A stretch of 64,000 bases of DNA from Halobellus captivus (GCF_007655485.1 NZ_VJXQ01000005.1:1-64000), one strand, 5' to 3'. Counted from the first letter of the stretch, positions 19,201-30,600 are shown. Made by a program: numbers and translations. The notes: a model not told the origin generated them from the sequence alone.

Positions 19201-22200
19201 TGGGAGCCAGCGGCACCGGACTCGGCGGCGAACTGCTGGTCTCGCCAGCACCCGACGACACTGGAGCCACCGACATCTCGCTCGGTTCCGTGACCCAGGG
19301 ATCGTCGTCGACCGCAGACGTCCTGATCGAGAACACCGGAACTGACGACCTCGCGGTCACCCCCGTGATCGCGAACGACGACACCAACGACTTCGCGATT
19401 CGCAACAGTAGCGGGAGCGTCAACGACTCCTCGATCACGCTGGCGTCGGGGGCATCGGAGTTCCTGACGATCAACGTGACACCGTCGACGGCAGACTCCC
19501 CCACGGCGAACATCACGTTTAACAGCGCGGACGAGAGCCCGCGGATCGACGTGGCAGCGACGACGCTCACGCCGACTGCCGAGGTCACGCCTGACCCGAC
19601 CAGCGAGTCCCTCAACTTCAGCGGAGTCGCGGTCGGCGGTTCGACGACCAACGCGACCGTCATCGAGAACACGGGCGACGCGGCCCTCGAAGTCGACACC
19701 ACGGACGCGATCCCGTCCGGATCGCCGTTTGAACTCGTCGACTCACCCGGAACGATCACGATTCAGCCGGAGGAAACGCGCGAGCTTCCGGTTCGGTTCA
19801 GCCCGACGAGTCCGGGCGAGAAGAATGGAATTCTGACGGTCGAGACGAACGATCCGAGCAACGAAACGATCGAGCTCCAACTCCGGGGCGACGGCGAACG
19901 CAGTAGTCTCACCGGCAGTACCGGAACTGTCGAGTACGAATCGATCGGTGAAGACGTGTCGTCGACGGCGACGGTCACTCTCACCAACGACGGCACTGAG
20001 GAACTCACCGGCCTCCGCGTCGATTCGAAGACCGGAAGCGGCGCAGGACAGTTCGCGGTCGATTCCAGCACGCTCCCCGACTCGCTCGACGCGGGTGAGT
20101 CGACAGACGTCACGATCAAATTCGCGCCAACCGAGGACGGAAGCCACGCGGCGACCGTCACGTTCGCGGCATCCGGCGACGTCGCTGGATCCAGCCAGTT
20201 CGCGGTCTCGCTCTCCGGCGATGCGATGCCGCCGGACGTCTCGGTTGACGCGGACACGCTCCAGTACGGGTACGTCGACATCGGCGGTGAAGATGCGAGC
20301 GAATCCGTCACGATCTCGAACGACGAGCCCGGAACGAACCTCACTGTCGAGAGCGTGTCGATCACCGGTTCGGACGCCGCCGCGTTCACGGCTTCTGACG
20401 CGCCGTCTGCGGGAACCGACATCTCCGGAAGCGGTTCGGAGACGTTCGACGTCGAGTTCAACCCGACGGAGACCGGCCAACAGACCGCAACGCTGACGAT
20501 CGAGACCGACGATCCCGACGAGGACACCATCGAGGTAACGCTCGTCGGTGTCGGCTCCGCGCCGAGTGCCTCGGTCGACCCGAGCGCGATCGGCTTCGGG
20601 CAGGTCCCGATCGACTCGACGAGCGATTCCGAGACGATCGAGATCACGAACGACGGCGGCGAGGCGCTTGAGATCTCGGATCTCGCCCTCGTCGGACCCG
20701 ACTCAGAGCAGTTCAACGTCACGAGCGGCGATGACAGTGACTCCGCCATTGTCCCAGGTGCTACTCGGGCGGTCACAGTCGTCGCAACGCCGACAAGCAC
20801 GGGAGATCTGACAGCGAACCTGACTGTCAAATCGAACGCACCTGCTGATACGAACGTGACGCTTACTGCGACGGGTACTGCTCCCGACCTCAGCGTCACA
20901 GAGGACCTGGATGGAGCGTTCGGCGATGTTCGCACTGGTAGCTCCGAACGGCGTTCACTCACCGTCACTAACGACGGCAACGCGACGCTCGAAATCCAGC
21001 GACCGACAACGAGCGGATCCGACGCGTTCAGCGTCGTGAGCGGTGGAGCGACAACGCTCGCACCGGACGAAAGCACGACGTACGCGGTCGCCTTCGCGCC
21101 GGACGAACAGACCGACGACTTCGAGGGAACGTTCAACCTGACGTCGAATGACCGTGACCTCACGGTCGATCTCAACGGCTCGGGCGTCGAGGGCGAAGCG
21201 TCACTCGATCCGTCCACGTACGACTTCGGTGACGTCCAGATCGACAGCGCGACTGAGGAGACGTTCTCCTTCACCAACGATGGCGACGCTTCGCTGACAA
21301 TCACGAGCGTTTCCGTCACGGGCGACGACGCGTCCGCCTTCTCGGTCAGCGGACTCTCGACCGGCACGGTCGGAGTCGATGAATCCGAGACCTTCTCAGT
21401 GGAAGCCTCACCGAGCGTGACGGGCAGCGCGTCCGCACAACTCGAAATACAGACGAGTGACTCTGGCACGACGACAGCCAGCCTCGGCGCGACCGGCGTC
21501 GAACAGGACATCGATCTCGGGACACAGAGCGTCACGTTCGACCGGACGCGACTCGGGACGACCACGACCGCGACGTTCACCATCTCGAACCCCGGCAACG
21601 CGCCGCTGAACGTGTCCGACCTCACGCTCGCCGGAACCGATTCCGACCAGTTCGAGGTTGTTGAACCGTCCGTCTCCGGTGGCTCACCGCTGACAATTGC
21701 GCCGCAGAACAGCCGCGAAGTCACTGTTGAATTCGCACCTCCGACGGACGATGTGCAAGAAGCGAAAGACGGCACTGCCCAGACCGCGACGCTGCTCGTT
21801 CAGAGCGACGATCCCGACGAGGGAACGCTCCAAGTCGACCTCAGCGGAACGGGCAAGACGCCAGAACTCCGCGTGAGCAGTGACGCGATCCGATTCGGAT
21901 CGACGTCTATCGGTGACACGTCCACGCGGACGCTGACGATCAGGAACGACGTCAGCGCAACCGCCAACGTGAACCTCCGCGCTGTGGCCGCCTCTGGCGG
22001 GATCGGCAACGAGTTCACCGTGACCGACACGGGTGATGACGTCCTCGAACCGGGCGAGTCGACGACTGCCACCGTCGAGTTGACGCCGCAGGTTCCCGGA
22101 CCGAAGTACGGTTCGCTAAACGTCATCACGGGTGACCCGCGTCAGCCCGGGAAGTCGGTGTTCCTCTCGAACTCCGAGACGATAGTCACCGTCGAGTACG

Positions 22201-23903
22201 GCAGCGTCGATCTCTCCTACGAGAACGTGGAGTCCGGACTTCAGCCGGAGCGCACGTTCCGGCCGTACCCGGACGCCGACGCTGAAGTGACCGGCACGCA
22301 GCCGTACGTCCAGACGAGCGATGACTTCGAGCTCCGGATCGACGGTTCGTCCGATGCGTTCGGTGCGGAAGTCAACTCAAAGGAGTACGGTGCTATCCGG
22401 TACGTCTCGGCGACGAAGTCGAACATTTCGTCGAGCTCGCTTGAGAACAATACCTTCACATTCCGCGTGAGTAAGGCCAAACTGGCTGACTTAGATGCGA
22501 GTAAGTCGGACGTCGAGCTCCTCCGGTACGACGGAACGAGTTACGAACCCGTAAGCGGTGGAACGACGCTCGAAAGCGAGGAGCAGACGGACTACGTCTA
22601 CGAGGCGACTACCGATAGCTTCTCGCAGTTCGCAATCGTCGTGGATGATCCGCAGCCCAACCTCGGCGTCGTCAGTGGAAGTGCAAGCCTGAACACTTCG
22701 TCTGTCACGGTGAACAATCCGGTGGCGCTCACTGTCGAAGTCGAAAACACCGGTGCCGCGGACGGCACGGCAGACTTCGACCTCACCCTTGACAAAACGA
22801 CTGAAAAGACCGAATCCGTCTCCGTCCGCGCAGGCGATACAAGAGAGGTCACGATCGAGTTCACCCCAGCTTCGACGGGATCGTTCAACGTTGCATTCGG
22901 CGGTGAATCCGCTGGAACGCTCGATGTGACCGAAGCTGGCGACCCGGACGATTCAACCGATACGACCAGTCCGGGCAGTTCGAGTGGCTCCAGTGGAGCA
23001 ACGACCCAACCTGCTTCAGTCGACGTGACCGTCCAAGACGGCACCGCTGAGGTGTCGATTTCCGGTGCGAGTGCTGATCAGCCAGTGACGATCGAACCCG
23101 GCGTGACCGGTGAAGGCGACGCGAGTCCGCGACTCGATTCGCTGACCGTGGGCTTCAGTCAGGACGTCGAGAGCACATCGATGTCCGTTAGCGGCTCACC
23201 CGGTGACACGCCGCCCGTGAACGCGGACCAGGATCTCGGCTACTTCAACATCGAGCACGAGTTCACCGACGAACAGGTCGGTGACGTGACGTTCGACTTC
23301 ACGGTCGACCGCGACCGTCTCGAAGAACGCGGGGTTGCGCCGGAAGATGTCGTACTCTACCGCTACCACGACGGCTCGTGGGATGCCCTTGAGACGTCAC
23401 AGTCGGGTAGCAGTGATGGATCGGTGCAGTTCCAAGCCACCTCTCCCGGCCTCTCCGTGTTCGCTGTGAGTACCGCACAGGCCCAACAGCCCGCGTTCTC
23501 GGTGACCGATGCGAACCTCGAATCGACTGAGATCGCAACGGGCGATTCCGTCGACGTCACAGCAACCGTTGAGAATACCGGGAGCAGTTCCGGAACGTTC
23601 ACAGCGAACCTCACTGTTGACGGGGAGGTCGTCTCCCAGGAGTCAGTGACTGTTGACGCCGGAAGCTCAGAGACGGTGACGTTCAGCCAGACGTTCGAGA
23701 GTGCTGGATCCTACGATATCAGTGTAAGCGGCACGACCGCGGGTACGCTAACGGTCACGGAAGAAACGTCACCCACGACTACAACAACCCAACCCGATGA
23801 TGAGCCCGAACAGGATGGCATCAACTTCGCCCTCCTCGGGCTACTCGTGTTGGTTATTGCAGTGCTCATCGGCGTCTTCGTCTACTGGCGTCGAGAGCAA
23901 TAA
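13203..23903 (+). CDS. Giant surface protein of CARDB/Ig-like and choice-of-anchor repeats
   Basis: 3566 residues. A signal peptide (about 15-45: IFLVVLVLLSPIGNAA) is followed by: a unique region (about 45-420); alternating CARDB and Ig-like modules (about 420-1795; recurring APANITVTDV / AYTGDNVTI and ETVRFDVTRE patterns); eleven choice-of-anchor D (HYDIN/ASPM-like) repeats of about 105-120 residues (about 1800-2990; e.g. SLAFGNETAIGETA, VDLSGTG); a PGF-pre-PGF-like domain, a CARDB domain, a second PGF-pre-PGF domain (about 3270-3425) and a last CARDB (about 3430-3510). A Thr-rich linker and a single helix with a basic end (VFVYWRREQ) close it. No PGF tripeptide precedes that helix, so it is probably a plain membrane anchor. 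NxS/T sequons are abundant. Likely an elongated, glycosylated adhesin or scaffold. The first about 940 bases are AT-richer than the rest. ATG 13218 is an alternative start. Confidence 0.93.
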   Translation: MIIRIMSGITISGGTFTGIFLVVLVLLSPIGNAATIASPASAAVDSGSAEQSDLDADGAIQQEIDWENEDNVFGASDNTSIWGPGVNALRTSSEPVHSSGNIVTTVDSLGFNAPLNKPEIKFYSAGEEVQLDFNPSTYPDNTDLEEVQLVTARVESGSEIPRSMSGLSSFLQDNSSANYSVTSQTTSSFVTVDGLSFTPEQSGQYVVFLADPEAGASGFTATDGDLSQDGNVTLLGMDTVMVQKDLSDVTPPADGSTGSDVTFNVNAGNLPGDENASHAIVLYDEQTLSSETQTITISGLDSGSTNISHSTSIQSVNGEFRITNEPTAFGFSPSDREITRPLDPAAFIETLAGDQLNSSSTGDAVLNASVTVEKTGQQAEITVGVPADWPTTTDYRWIHVASANNSTEMVANSGDLTLGNGIPLELTANETDDIAPGANVTFTVRDDEGNLVDGATVTVGEESGTTDSNGTVTLPVEYVNDGQVTATATADGPEGDGTYLDTSLDLTVRNPNALVYSDVSITPIETVVDEDVSINVTLTNNGNVDREYNAAVYANGEALDAGNVSGDLTGTIGASESTDLQLTAAFDRAGDLNVSVGDSEFDSAVRSTPTLIRVNRQTVELSVSANTSEVTEGETVRFDVTRESDGTPVNASLTVDGTQQWTGADGSANVTFEQAGDFTATATKPETSRETYVDDSTTVRVNAPANITVTDVQPLPTNLYTGDTLTALVTVENQGDLNDTVPVNFSFQGTPDNRTVSLNGSESQTLNFSAEATSAGEHDIVVNGDTFPVTVDRAIVVDSLSVPPTVTIGDDLVVTATVVNRGSTDRTRAIPFSVDSDQDSKEVDVNASSSKDVEFIWSSDGAAIGPKTVSVDDLDARTVTVERQSVGLEIATNVTATTTTGGPVAVYVNDSSGSPVDANVTVDGNRLETGQDGVVNYTFDEAGRYTVRATKADTSTETYDPASTGIRIRAPANVSITDAFLPSQQAYVGDDVEIGVAVENDGGVAGDLELVATNESGDEITRRTVSLSAGESRTVTLTTQFDAPTEDEQITVGSVSAGNLTVDPQSVVTEASLNASAMTTADVVRVSATVENRGSTTDDGITVSFGAGEQSATNGTGSIASGETVTVSETFSFGTNGDYDVNVSGPTNEFDVGTVTVAQNVTDLELTVDEPTVTTGEALEFEVNRTDDESLDTATITIDGTEYEVTDGTASIDDLDAGTYTAVVTKPEDEDGTSFNSDSVDVTVQAPADISVENAYRETTQAYTGDNVTIEAVVTNDGDLNGTTTVNLTADEGVKASEEIRVNGSEQKTITLNATFDSPGTRTLSVVDESGEETVAGDVEVDPQTAVTDYTVSSTSVTVDNTVTVNATVRNRGTTDDTDGLTVALNNATGEELENKTVDELGAGNVTYVEFTPTLDTVGTTELSVNDLQATSVLATERIVDLSVDVETENPTTEDDVVLNVTNSTGAPVEDATVTAGGVTLETNASGLANHTFTSAGTLSVSVTKDGPKTSYNPADATFTVYNPAEVTILGSTVTTGETVYAGDQVSVDVDLLNVGGVAGDRNVTLQVDGTTEDYSVESVDPGTRKTVTLSTQLNETGERVLDATHNETDVISRSTANVQKAATVANYTLNRTAVATGEPIRVQANVTNRGGIEDTVEVNLSVGGEQTETRSVTVADSETESENFTVSFEENGSSTVEINDLDPTTVSIALQQASLSLTTSTPTVSAGETVVFNVEDENGDAVENAVVAIGDQRVSTDQFGSATTSVRVNGTYTAVATKTTTDGVAYERDSVGVTVTDPLAVPDTADFGEADAAPNGGDEETLTVEIANDGGRPISLGSASIIGSNSSQFEVRQAPESVAAGESAEMILAYTPATRGEVSSTLRFRADTPRNPVRTVDLSGTGVAPGISVNESSLAFGNETAIGETATETVEIENTGNADLYVSSESMGDGFSRSLSGTTTIAPGDNETVDVTFSPDAPQEYGSQLRLSSNDPFSGTVTVGASGTGLGGELLVSPAPDDTGATDISLGSVTQGSSSTADVLIENTGTDDLAVTPVIANDDTNDFAIRNSSGSVNDSSITLASGASEFLTINVTPSTADSPTANITFNSADESPRIDVAATTLTPTAEVTPDPTSESLNFSGVAVGGSTTNATVIENTGDAALEVDTTDAIPSGSPFELVDSPGTITIQPEETRELPVRFSPTSPGEKNGILTVETNDPSNETIELQLRGDGERSSLTGSTGTVEYESIGEDVSSTATVTLTNDGTEELTGLRVDSKTGSGAGQFAVDSSTLPDSLDAGESTDVTIKFAPTEDGSHAATVTFAASGDVAGSSQFAVSLSGDAMPPDVSVDADTLQYGYVDIGGEDASESVTISNDEPGTNLTVESVSITGSDAAAFTASDAPSAGTDISGSGSETFDVEFNPTETGQQTATLTIETDDPDEDTIEVTLVGVGSAPSASVDPSAIGFGQVPIDSTSDSETIEITNDGGEALEISDLALVGPDSEQFNVTSGDDSDSAIVPGATRAVTVVATPTSTGDLTANLTVKSNAPADTNVTLTATGTAPDLSVTEDLDGAFGDVRTGSSERRSLTVTNDGNATLEIQRPTTSGSDAFSVVSGGATTLAPDESTTYAVAFAPDEQTDDFEGTFNLTSNDRDLTVDLNGSGVEGEASLDPSTYDFGDVQIDSATEETFSFTNDGDASLTITSVSVTGDDASAFSVSGLSTGTVGVDESETFSVEASPSVTGSASAQLEIQTSDSGTTTASLGATGVEQDIDLGTQSVTFDRTRLGTTTTATFTISNPGNAPLNVSDLTLAGTDSDQFEVVEPSVSGGSPLTIAPQNSREVTVEFAPPTDDVQEAKDGTAQTATLLVQSDDPDEGTLQVDLSGTGKTPELRVSSDAIRFGSTSIGDTSTRTLTIRNDVSATANVNLRAVAASGGIGNEFTVTDTGDDVLEPGESTTATVELTPQVPGPKYGSLNVITGDPRQPGKSVFLSNSETIVTVEYGSVDLSYENVESGLQPERTFRPYPDADAEVTGTQPYVQTSDDFELRIDGSSDAFGAEVNSKEYGAIRYVSATKSNISSSSLENNTFTFRVSKAKLADLDASKSDVELLRYDGTSYEPVSGGTTLESEEQTDYVYEATTDSFSQFAIVVDDPQPNLGVVSGSASLNTSSVTVNNPVALTVEVENTGAADGTADFDLTLDKTTEKTESVSVRAGDTREVTIEFTPASTGSFNVAFGGESAGTLDVTEAGDPDDSTDTTSPGSSSGSSGATTQPASVDVTVQDGTAEVSISGASADQPVTIEPGVTGEGDASPRLDSLTVGFSQDVESTSMSVSGSPGDTPPVNADQDLGYFNIEHEFTDEQVGDVTFDFTVDRDRLEERGVAPEDVVLYRYHDGSWDALETSQSGSSDGSVQFQATSPGLSVFAVSTAQAQQPAFSVTDANLESTEIATGDSVDVTATVENTGSSSGTFTANLTVDGEVVSQESVTVDAGSSETVTFSQTFESAGSYDISVSGTTAGTLTVTEETSPTTTTTQPDDEPEQDGINFALLGLLVLVIAVLIGVFVYWRREQ

Positions 23904-24610
23904 CACCCGGACTGGGTCGTTTCGGCTACTATCGGCTGCTTCATCGTTTTGCTGTTTGTCTTCGTTTTCGTCCGTGTCCCGACTAGTCATCAGTCGCTTC
24001 AGTCGTCAGGAAAACGTCTGCCGTAAGCTACTGGGAAATCAACGGCCGTAGTCTGCTCGTTGTCTCGAACGATTGGATCCATCCGGTACATACTCGAACT
24101 CGCTGATTGTTCGTGAGTTGATCTCCCTTTTGGCCCACTGGATCAGCACGAACACGGAGACTGTAACTCGATTGGGGCGCTGTACCAACTCAGTTGAGAA
24201 TATTGCGGAGTTCGCGGATGACGGGAAGCTGAAAGTTGCTTCTCTCGCTACGAGAGCGACGAAGGACGGTGCCAGTTGCGGAGGATGATTTCCCCAGGTG
24301 TCACATCTCATATTCTCAGAAATTAAACTTGGAAACAACTGTGATTTGATATATGTGTGTGAGATTTTAGAGCCCGATAGATCGGTAGAACAACATTTCG
24401 CATTATAATTACCATTTTAAATATGTTTTTGTTATCAAAGTCAAAAATACATCGCCTAAATGGCCCCTCCCGTTAGATTTTTACATATTCCTTATCTGAT
24501 ACAGTACGATGCTACACAGTGGGGGCTCAACAGCAACGGGACTGATTACAGACGGGGTACACACCGGTCGTCGGGGACGACCGCGAATCACAGTGGGGAA
24601 GTGGTGAGCT
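23904..24610. other. Intergenic region between the two giant genes
   Basis: About 700 bases. T-rich runs after 23930 could end transcription of the first giant gene. Hairpins are visible at 24244-24258 (CTCTCG/CGAGAG) and 24374-24385 (CCGAT/ATCGG). The AT-rich stretch 24340-24460 (TTATAATT, TTTTAAATA) is a probable promoter for the second giant gene. Open frames here (e.g. 24039-24338 minus) lack recognisable features. Confidence 0.45.
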
Positions 24611-27600
24611 ATGCGTGCACCGATCTCACGATACGGCCGGGTTGCGATTGTGTCGTTGGTCTGCGTGCTCCTCGTTGTCAGTCCAATAGCCAGCGTTGCG
24701 ATGGTACCGGGACTCGGCGCCCAAGAGTCGCTCCCGGGCAGCGTCAGCGCCCAGAGCAGCGGCTCAGCTCCCGTCTGTTCGGACGTAAGCTACGCCGGGA
24801 GTGGGACAGAATCGAATCCATACCAAGTTACAAACGTCTCTCAACTCCAATGCATCGAGTCGTGGAACCTCAGTGCGCACTACGTTCTCACCGCCGACAT
24901 CGACGCATCGGGGACGAGTGAATGGAACAGTGGTGCCGGGTTCGATCCGATCGGGGATTTCTCACCAGCATTCAACGGGACTTTCGATGGGGATGGACAC
25001 ACAATTTCAGGCCTATCGATTGACCGTCCCTCCGAACTCGGAGTCGGGCTGTTCGGGATCGTGAAAAACGGTGGAACCGTCGAGAACGTTCATCTCCGCG
25101 ATGCGAACGTTAACGGTGGAGACGGAAGCGGTCTTCTCGCGGGCAATGTTAATGTAGACGGTCTCGTCCGATCAACCTCTGTGAGCGGGAACGTGACCGG
25201 GAGCACTTTTGTCGGCGGTGCTGTCGGATCTGTGAACGGCGGGACGCTGGAAAACGTCTCGGCAAGCGGGGACGTCCAAGGGAGTGAGTCCATTGGGGGT
25301 CTCACTGGCGACGTCAGTGGTTCCGGTCTCGTCGAGGGATCAGAAGCAGAGAGTACTGTGAACGGCCAAACTGCGGTCGGCGGGTTCGTCGGGTCAATGA
25401 CAGGCCGCCCAGCAACTGTAACTGGCTCGACAGCAGAGAGTGACGTCAACGGAACGAGTAACGTCGGCGGATTCGCCGGACTGGTCGAGGCGAGCACGAT
25501 CAAATTGTCATCGGCGACGGGCAGCGTTACGGCTTCCGAACGTGTCGGTGGCTTCGTTGGAAACGTCACCACTGACACGAACGGATACGAGGGCCAAGTC
25601 GTCAATTCATACACGACCACATCAGTTGAAACGATCGAAGAGACACAAGAGGCCGGTGGATTCGTGGGTGTCCTTCGAAGCGGCAGCGTCATCACGTCGT
25701 ACGCGGCCGGGTCGATCACCGGCGCGGCGACGGAAACCGGCGGTCTCGTCGGGCACAGTACCGATGGAACGGTCACTGACTCCTATTGGGACACTGACGT
25801 AAGCGGCGTGTCGGCATCTGAAGGTGGGACGGGCCTCACCACCTCGCAGATGACTGGAGACGACGCCAAGGAGAATATGACCGGATTTGACTTCTTCAGG
25901 GTCTGGAAGCTGACAACGACGTATCCCGAATTCAAGAATCAATATGTGACCGCTGAGATCAATGGATCGCTCTCGGGGCCTAACGGTGCGTCTCTCGCTG
26001 GCGATTCAGTCGGCGCATTTTATGAAGCCGACACAGACGATGACGATGTCGTTGGCGCAGACACCGAAATCGAAGCCGACGGAGGTTTCGAGATCAACGA
26101 TCTGCCAGCCAGCCAGACGTATAATTTGGTCTACGGCGATACGAACACCAGTGGGGAACACAACGGGGTTCCTGATCTCTACGCAATCGATCGCGTCACA
26201 CCACCGGAAACGGTCACTGAGACTCTCCCCGAAGCGCATAATGTTACAATCCGGGTTACCGATGAATATGGAAATCCGATCGAGAATGCGGATGTTCTCA
26301 TCCAGCACACCAACGGTGAAGCCTTCATCAAAGAAGGTGAGCGAAACGCGACAAACGATACTGGCTATCTGTCCGTCGGCGATTCGACATCTCTCGAATT
26401 AGTCGGAAATATCTCCGTTGAGGCGGAGTTTAATGGGGTCGAGAATTCGACCGAAGTCGAAGTTGCCAGCGATCGAATGATTACTGTCGAACTAGCCGGA
26501 GCGAGGGTCAACGGAACGCTGACATCCGCTTCCGAGTCGACGTCATTGGAGGGCGACACGGTCGGAATCTTCACGCAGACAGAAGAGGATGGCATCGAAG
26601 GCATCGACACGACTGTGGGCCAAAACGGCCAGTTCGAGATCGGTGCCGCTCTAAGTGGTGAGGAATACACGCTAGCCTTCGGCGACGACGAGGTCGGGAC
26701 GACGCCGAACGGGGTGCCCGACCTGTACGCGATCCAACGGGTCACCGCGCCTGCGGACGTCGACGAGGTAACGATTCCAAAGGCACACAACGTCACGGTC
26801 CGCGTTATCGGTCAGAACGGTGACGGGATCGAAGGTGCGGGTGTCGCGATCGGTCACGCTAACGGCGACGCTACCGTTGAGGAGGGCCAGCGAAACGCGA
26901 CGAACGAATCGGGCTATCTCACGCTTGACGGCGCGAGCACCTTCGAGCTCGTCGATGACGTCACCGTATACGCAGAGTCCAACGGACTCAACGCATCGAC
27001 GACCGTGAGCGTCGACAGTGATCAACAGATCACCGTCGAACTGACCCGTCCAGAGGTTACTGGAAGTCTCTCCGCAGAGAGCGGTACATCACTAGAGAAC
27101 GATTCCGTTAGCATTTACCGTGAGATCGATGGTGATAACGTAGAACGCATCGACGCGACCGTCGACGCGGACGGAAACTTCACTATCAGCGGCGGGTCCG
27201 CGGACGCGACGTACAACCTCGTGTACGGGGACACAAACGGGTCGACCGAGCCGAACGGCGTGCCGGACCTCTACGCGATCGATCGGGTCTCGCCGCCAGA
27301 TGACGTCGGGGAAGTTACACTCCCGGAGGCGTCCAACGTTTCGATCCGTGTTGTCAAGCCCGGTCTCCATGACGACAGTCCCATTGAAGCCGCCGACGTG
27401 ATGGTCAGCCATAGAAACGGTAGTGCTGAAATCCGAGAGGGCGAACGTCGAGCGACGAACGAGAACGGATATCTCGTCGTGAACGGATCGACGTCACTGG
27501 AACTCGTTGGTAACGTCTCCGTGTGGGCGAACTACAACGGCTTCAACAATTCCACCGATGTCGAAATCACCGGTGACCGTGAGATCACTGTCGAACTGTC

Positions 27601-30600
27601 CGGCCACGAGGTCAGTGGTACCGTTACTGCAGACGGCCAGCCTGTCTCGAACGGGACTGTTACCTATAGCGGGATTGAGGAATGGAGCGCGCCGTTCTGG
27701 AGTGAGGCCGTCACGTCCGAAGACGGAACGTACCGGACTGATCTGCTTCCGGCGCTCTACTCCGTGGAGTTCGTCCAGCGGGCGCCGACAGTGATCGGGG
27801 CACCCGCTTTCCCGACTGACAGAGTGCCGGACGTTTACGCGGCCGAGCCCACCGTTGTCGACGATCCGACACAGAACGATCTAACGCTTCCGAAGGCGAA
27901 CCGCCTCCAAGTCAGAGTGGTCGATGAATCGGGTGATCCGATTTCGGGTGAACAGCTCGGTGTCACGCACATTAACGGTGAGAACCGTGCCGGGCTGTCA
28001 ACCCTTCCGCGCACCAACGAGACCGGATGGATCAACTTCAGCGGCACGTCCAACGTCGAAGTCGTCGGCACCGTAGAACTGGATCTCAAGTCCCAGCAGT
28101 ACGTCGCCCGCGAGACGATCGAAGTAACGTCGGACGAGACGTACGTCCTCGAAGCCAAGGAGGTCGTCAACGTCACGGGGAGCATCGCCAACGCTAGCGG
28201 CGACTCCGTGGCCAACGGAACAGTGTTCGCCCGGTCGTCGGATGGATCGATGTCCGCTGATGCGCCGGTCGGCGAGAGCGGCGAATTCGAGCTCGAGCTC
28301 GCGTCGAACTCGACCTACGAACTCGGCTTCCGACAGGACGGTGAGGGAACAGAAGTGAACTTCCCAGAAGATGGCATTCCTGATATCCAATCGATCACTG
28401 TCGTCGAAACCGGTACTGAGGATGACTCGATAGGTACACAACAACTCGGTGTCGGCCACCCGCTCGACATCTCCGTTGTGGGACCAGAAGAAAATCCCGT
28501 GGATGACGTCACTGTCTTCGTCTCCGATAACAACGACGAGGAGGACTTCGCAGTTGGCCTAGGTGGTGGTGTCAACGAGACCGGTTCGTTCGTGCCGTAC
28601 GGCACCGACGAGCCAGGTATCGAGGTGAATGGTTCCATCGATGTGTACGTCGACGCGCCCGAAGACTCCGGTCTCGCCGACGCAAGTGAGCGGAATATCG
28701 TGGTTGACGGGGCGAGCTCCAGGACGATCCAGCTTCAAGAAGCGGCGTCGGTGAACGGGACAATTCTTCAACCGGACGGGGAAACGGCCGCCGATGAAGT
28801 GATACAGGTGAACGCGGTCAAGGAAGGCAGCACCGAAACCGTCTCTACTGATGCGAACGGCTACTTCGATGCGCGTGTCGCCGCCGACGGTGCCTACTAC
28901 GTGGGATTCGTACAGGGCGACGCGGACAGCCCGTTCGGTCCGCCCTATCCACAGGACGGCATCGTTGACGTCTACGCCATCGAGAACGTGACGAGCGCAG
29001 AAGCGGCCGCGCTCGGACCCGTCACGCTTCCAAAAGCTCACAACCTCACCGTGAACGTCGTCGGTCCGGAAGGCAATCAGGTCGAGGACGCGACGGTTCG
29101 GCTGTGGAGCACCGAAAACGATGCGTACCAGTGGGGCGGTGAAGGGACCGTCACTGACGGCACGCTTCACCTGGAAGCCAACGGATCAGTCGATATCGAA
29201 GCATCGGCTCCCGAGGGAACAGATCTCCGAAGCGACTACGAACGCGTCGACGTGACGGAAGACGAGACCGTCAACATCACGCTCGACCGCAACGTGACCG
29301 TCTCCGGTAGCGTCGAGTATGCGAACGGAACCCCCGCGACCGGCTACACGGCGGAGCTGTTCGGTCAGGAGTCAGAGAGCGGTGACCACGGACTCACCAA
29401 CGAGACAGGGTTCTACGAGTTGAACCCCGAGCCGAATCAGTTCTACTCGCTCGGGGTCAAACAGACGGACCTCGCCGAGGAGACAGTCGACTTCCCGAAG
29501 GACGGCCAGCCCGATCTCCATACCTTCGGTGCAATCGAGGTCGAGGATGAGGACCGCAACGCTGGCGAGCGGACGCTTCCGCAGGCACACCTCGTGAACG
29601 TCACGGTCGAGAACGAGAGCGGTGAGCCGGTGTCCGACGCCGACGTCGGCATCAACGTCCTCGCGGGCTCCTTCGGCGCGCACCACCCGGCGACGACCAG
29701 AGGCGACGGCGAAGTCGTCCTCGCCGGGAGCAGTACGCCCGGAGTCGAGGTGAACGGTACGCTCCGCGTGTCCGTCGCTGGAACCGACGAGTACGCCCAG
29801 AACGTGACCGAGTTCGAGGTAGACGGGGACCGTGACGTCACGCTCGTCGTCAACAACCGCGTCAACGTGACCGGCCAGCTCGTGAACGAAAGCGGATCGG
29901 ACTTGAGCGGCTACGATGTCCTGGTCGGTCAAGGTGAGACAGCATTCGTTCCCGGAGAAGCGAACGAAACCGGATCGTTCGCAGTCCCGGTCGGAGCGAA
30001 CCAGAACTACAGCGTGACCGCCGGGCAGGCCGACGGTGAGCAAGGAGTAATGGCACCGCGCGATGGCCTGACCGACTTCTACCAACTCGCGATCGTCGAA
30101 GTGGGAGACGACGACTACTCCCTCGACGAACGAACCGTTCCGGATTCGAACGGCGTGCTCAACGTCAGCGTCGAGAACGAATCCGGGACGCCCGTAGAGA
30201 ACGCACTCGTCACCGTCATCCCCACGCAGGCCGGGACGTCCGGTCCCAGTAGCGCGGGCCTCACGAGACTGACCGACGAAGGAGGGTACCTCGCCGTGAA
30301 CGACCGTCCCGGAATCGAGGCCGCGGGGAACTACACGATTCGCGTGGAACGGCCGCCGAACGCCGACCGGTTCGTCGACGAAACCCACGTGAGAACGGTG
30401 AACGTTACCAACGACGAGACCGTCGAGGTGACGCTGAACGAAGTTGAAACGGTTCCCGAACCGGACATCGGCATTCAGAGCACTTCGCTCGAATCCAGCG
30501 AAATCACTGCTGGCGACTCGGTGACCGTCGATGTTACCCTCGAGAACGCGGGCGAGGCCGACGGGACGACGTCGGTCGAGTTAACCGCGAACGGGGAAGT

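Noticed and set aside
19763-21775. 670-codon open frame on the minus strand inside the giant surface-protein gene
   Set aside because: It is antisense to the repeat region; Ser/Val/Thr-rich low complexity follows from the GC-rich, Thr/Asp/Val-coding plus strand. Many similar frames lie opposite both giant genes.
23800-23903. PGF-CTERM signal for the 3566-residue protein
   Set aside because: The tail has a membrane helix and basic end but no Pro-Gly-Phe before it, unlike the 2190-residue protein which has MPGFGI.
24039-24338. 99-codon minus-strand frame between the giant genes
   Set aside because: No recognisable features and basic composition unlike halophilic proteins.
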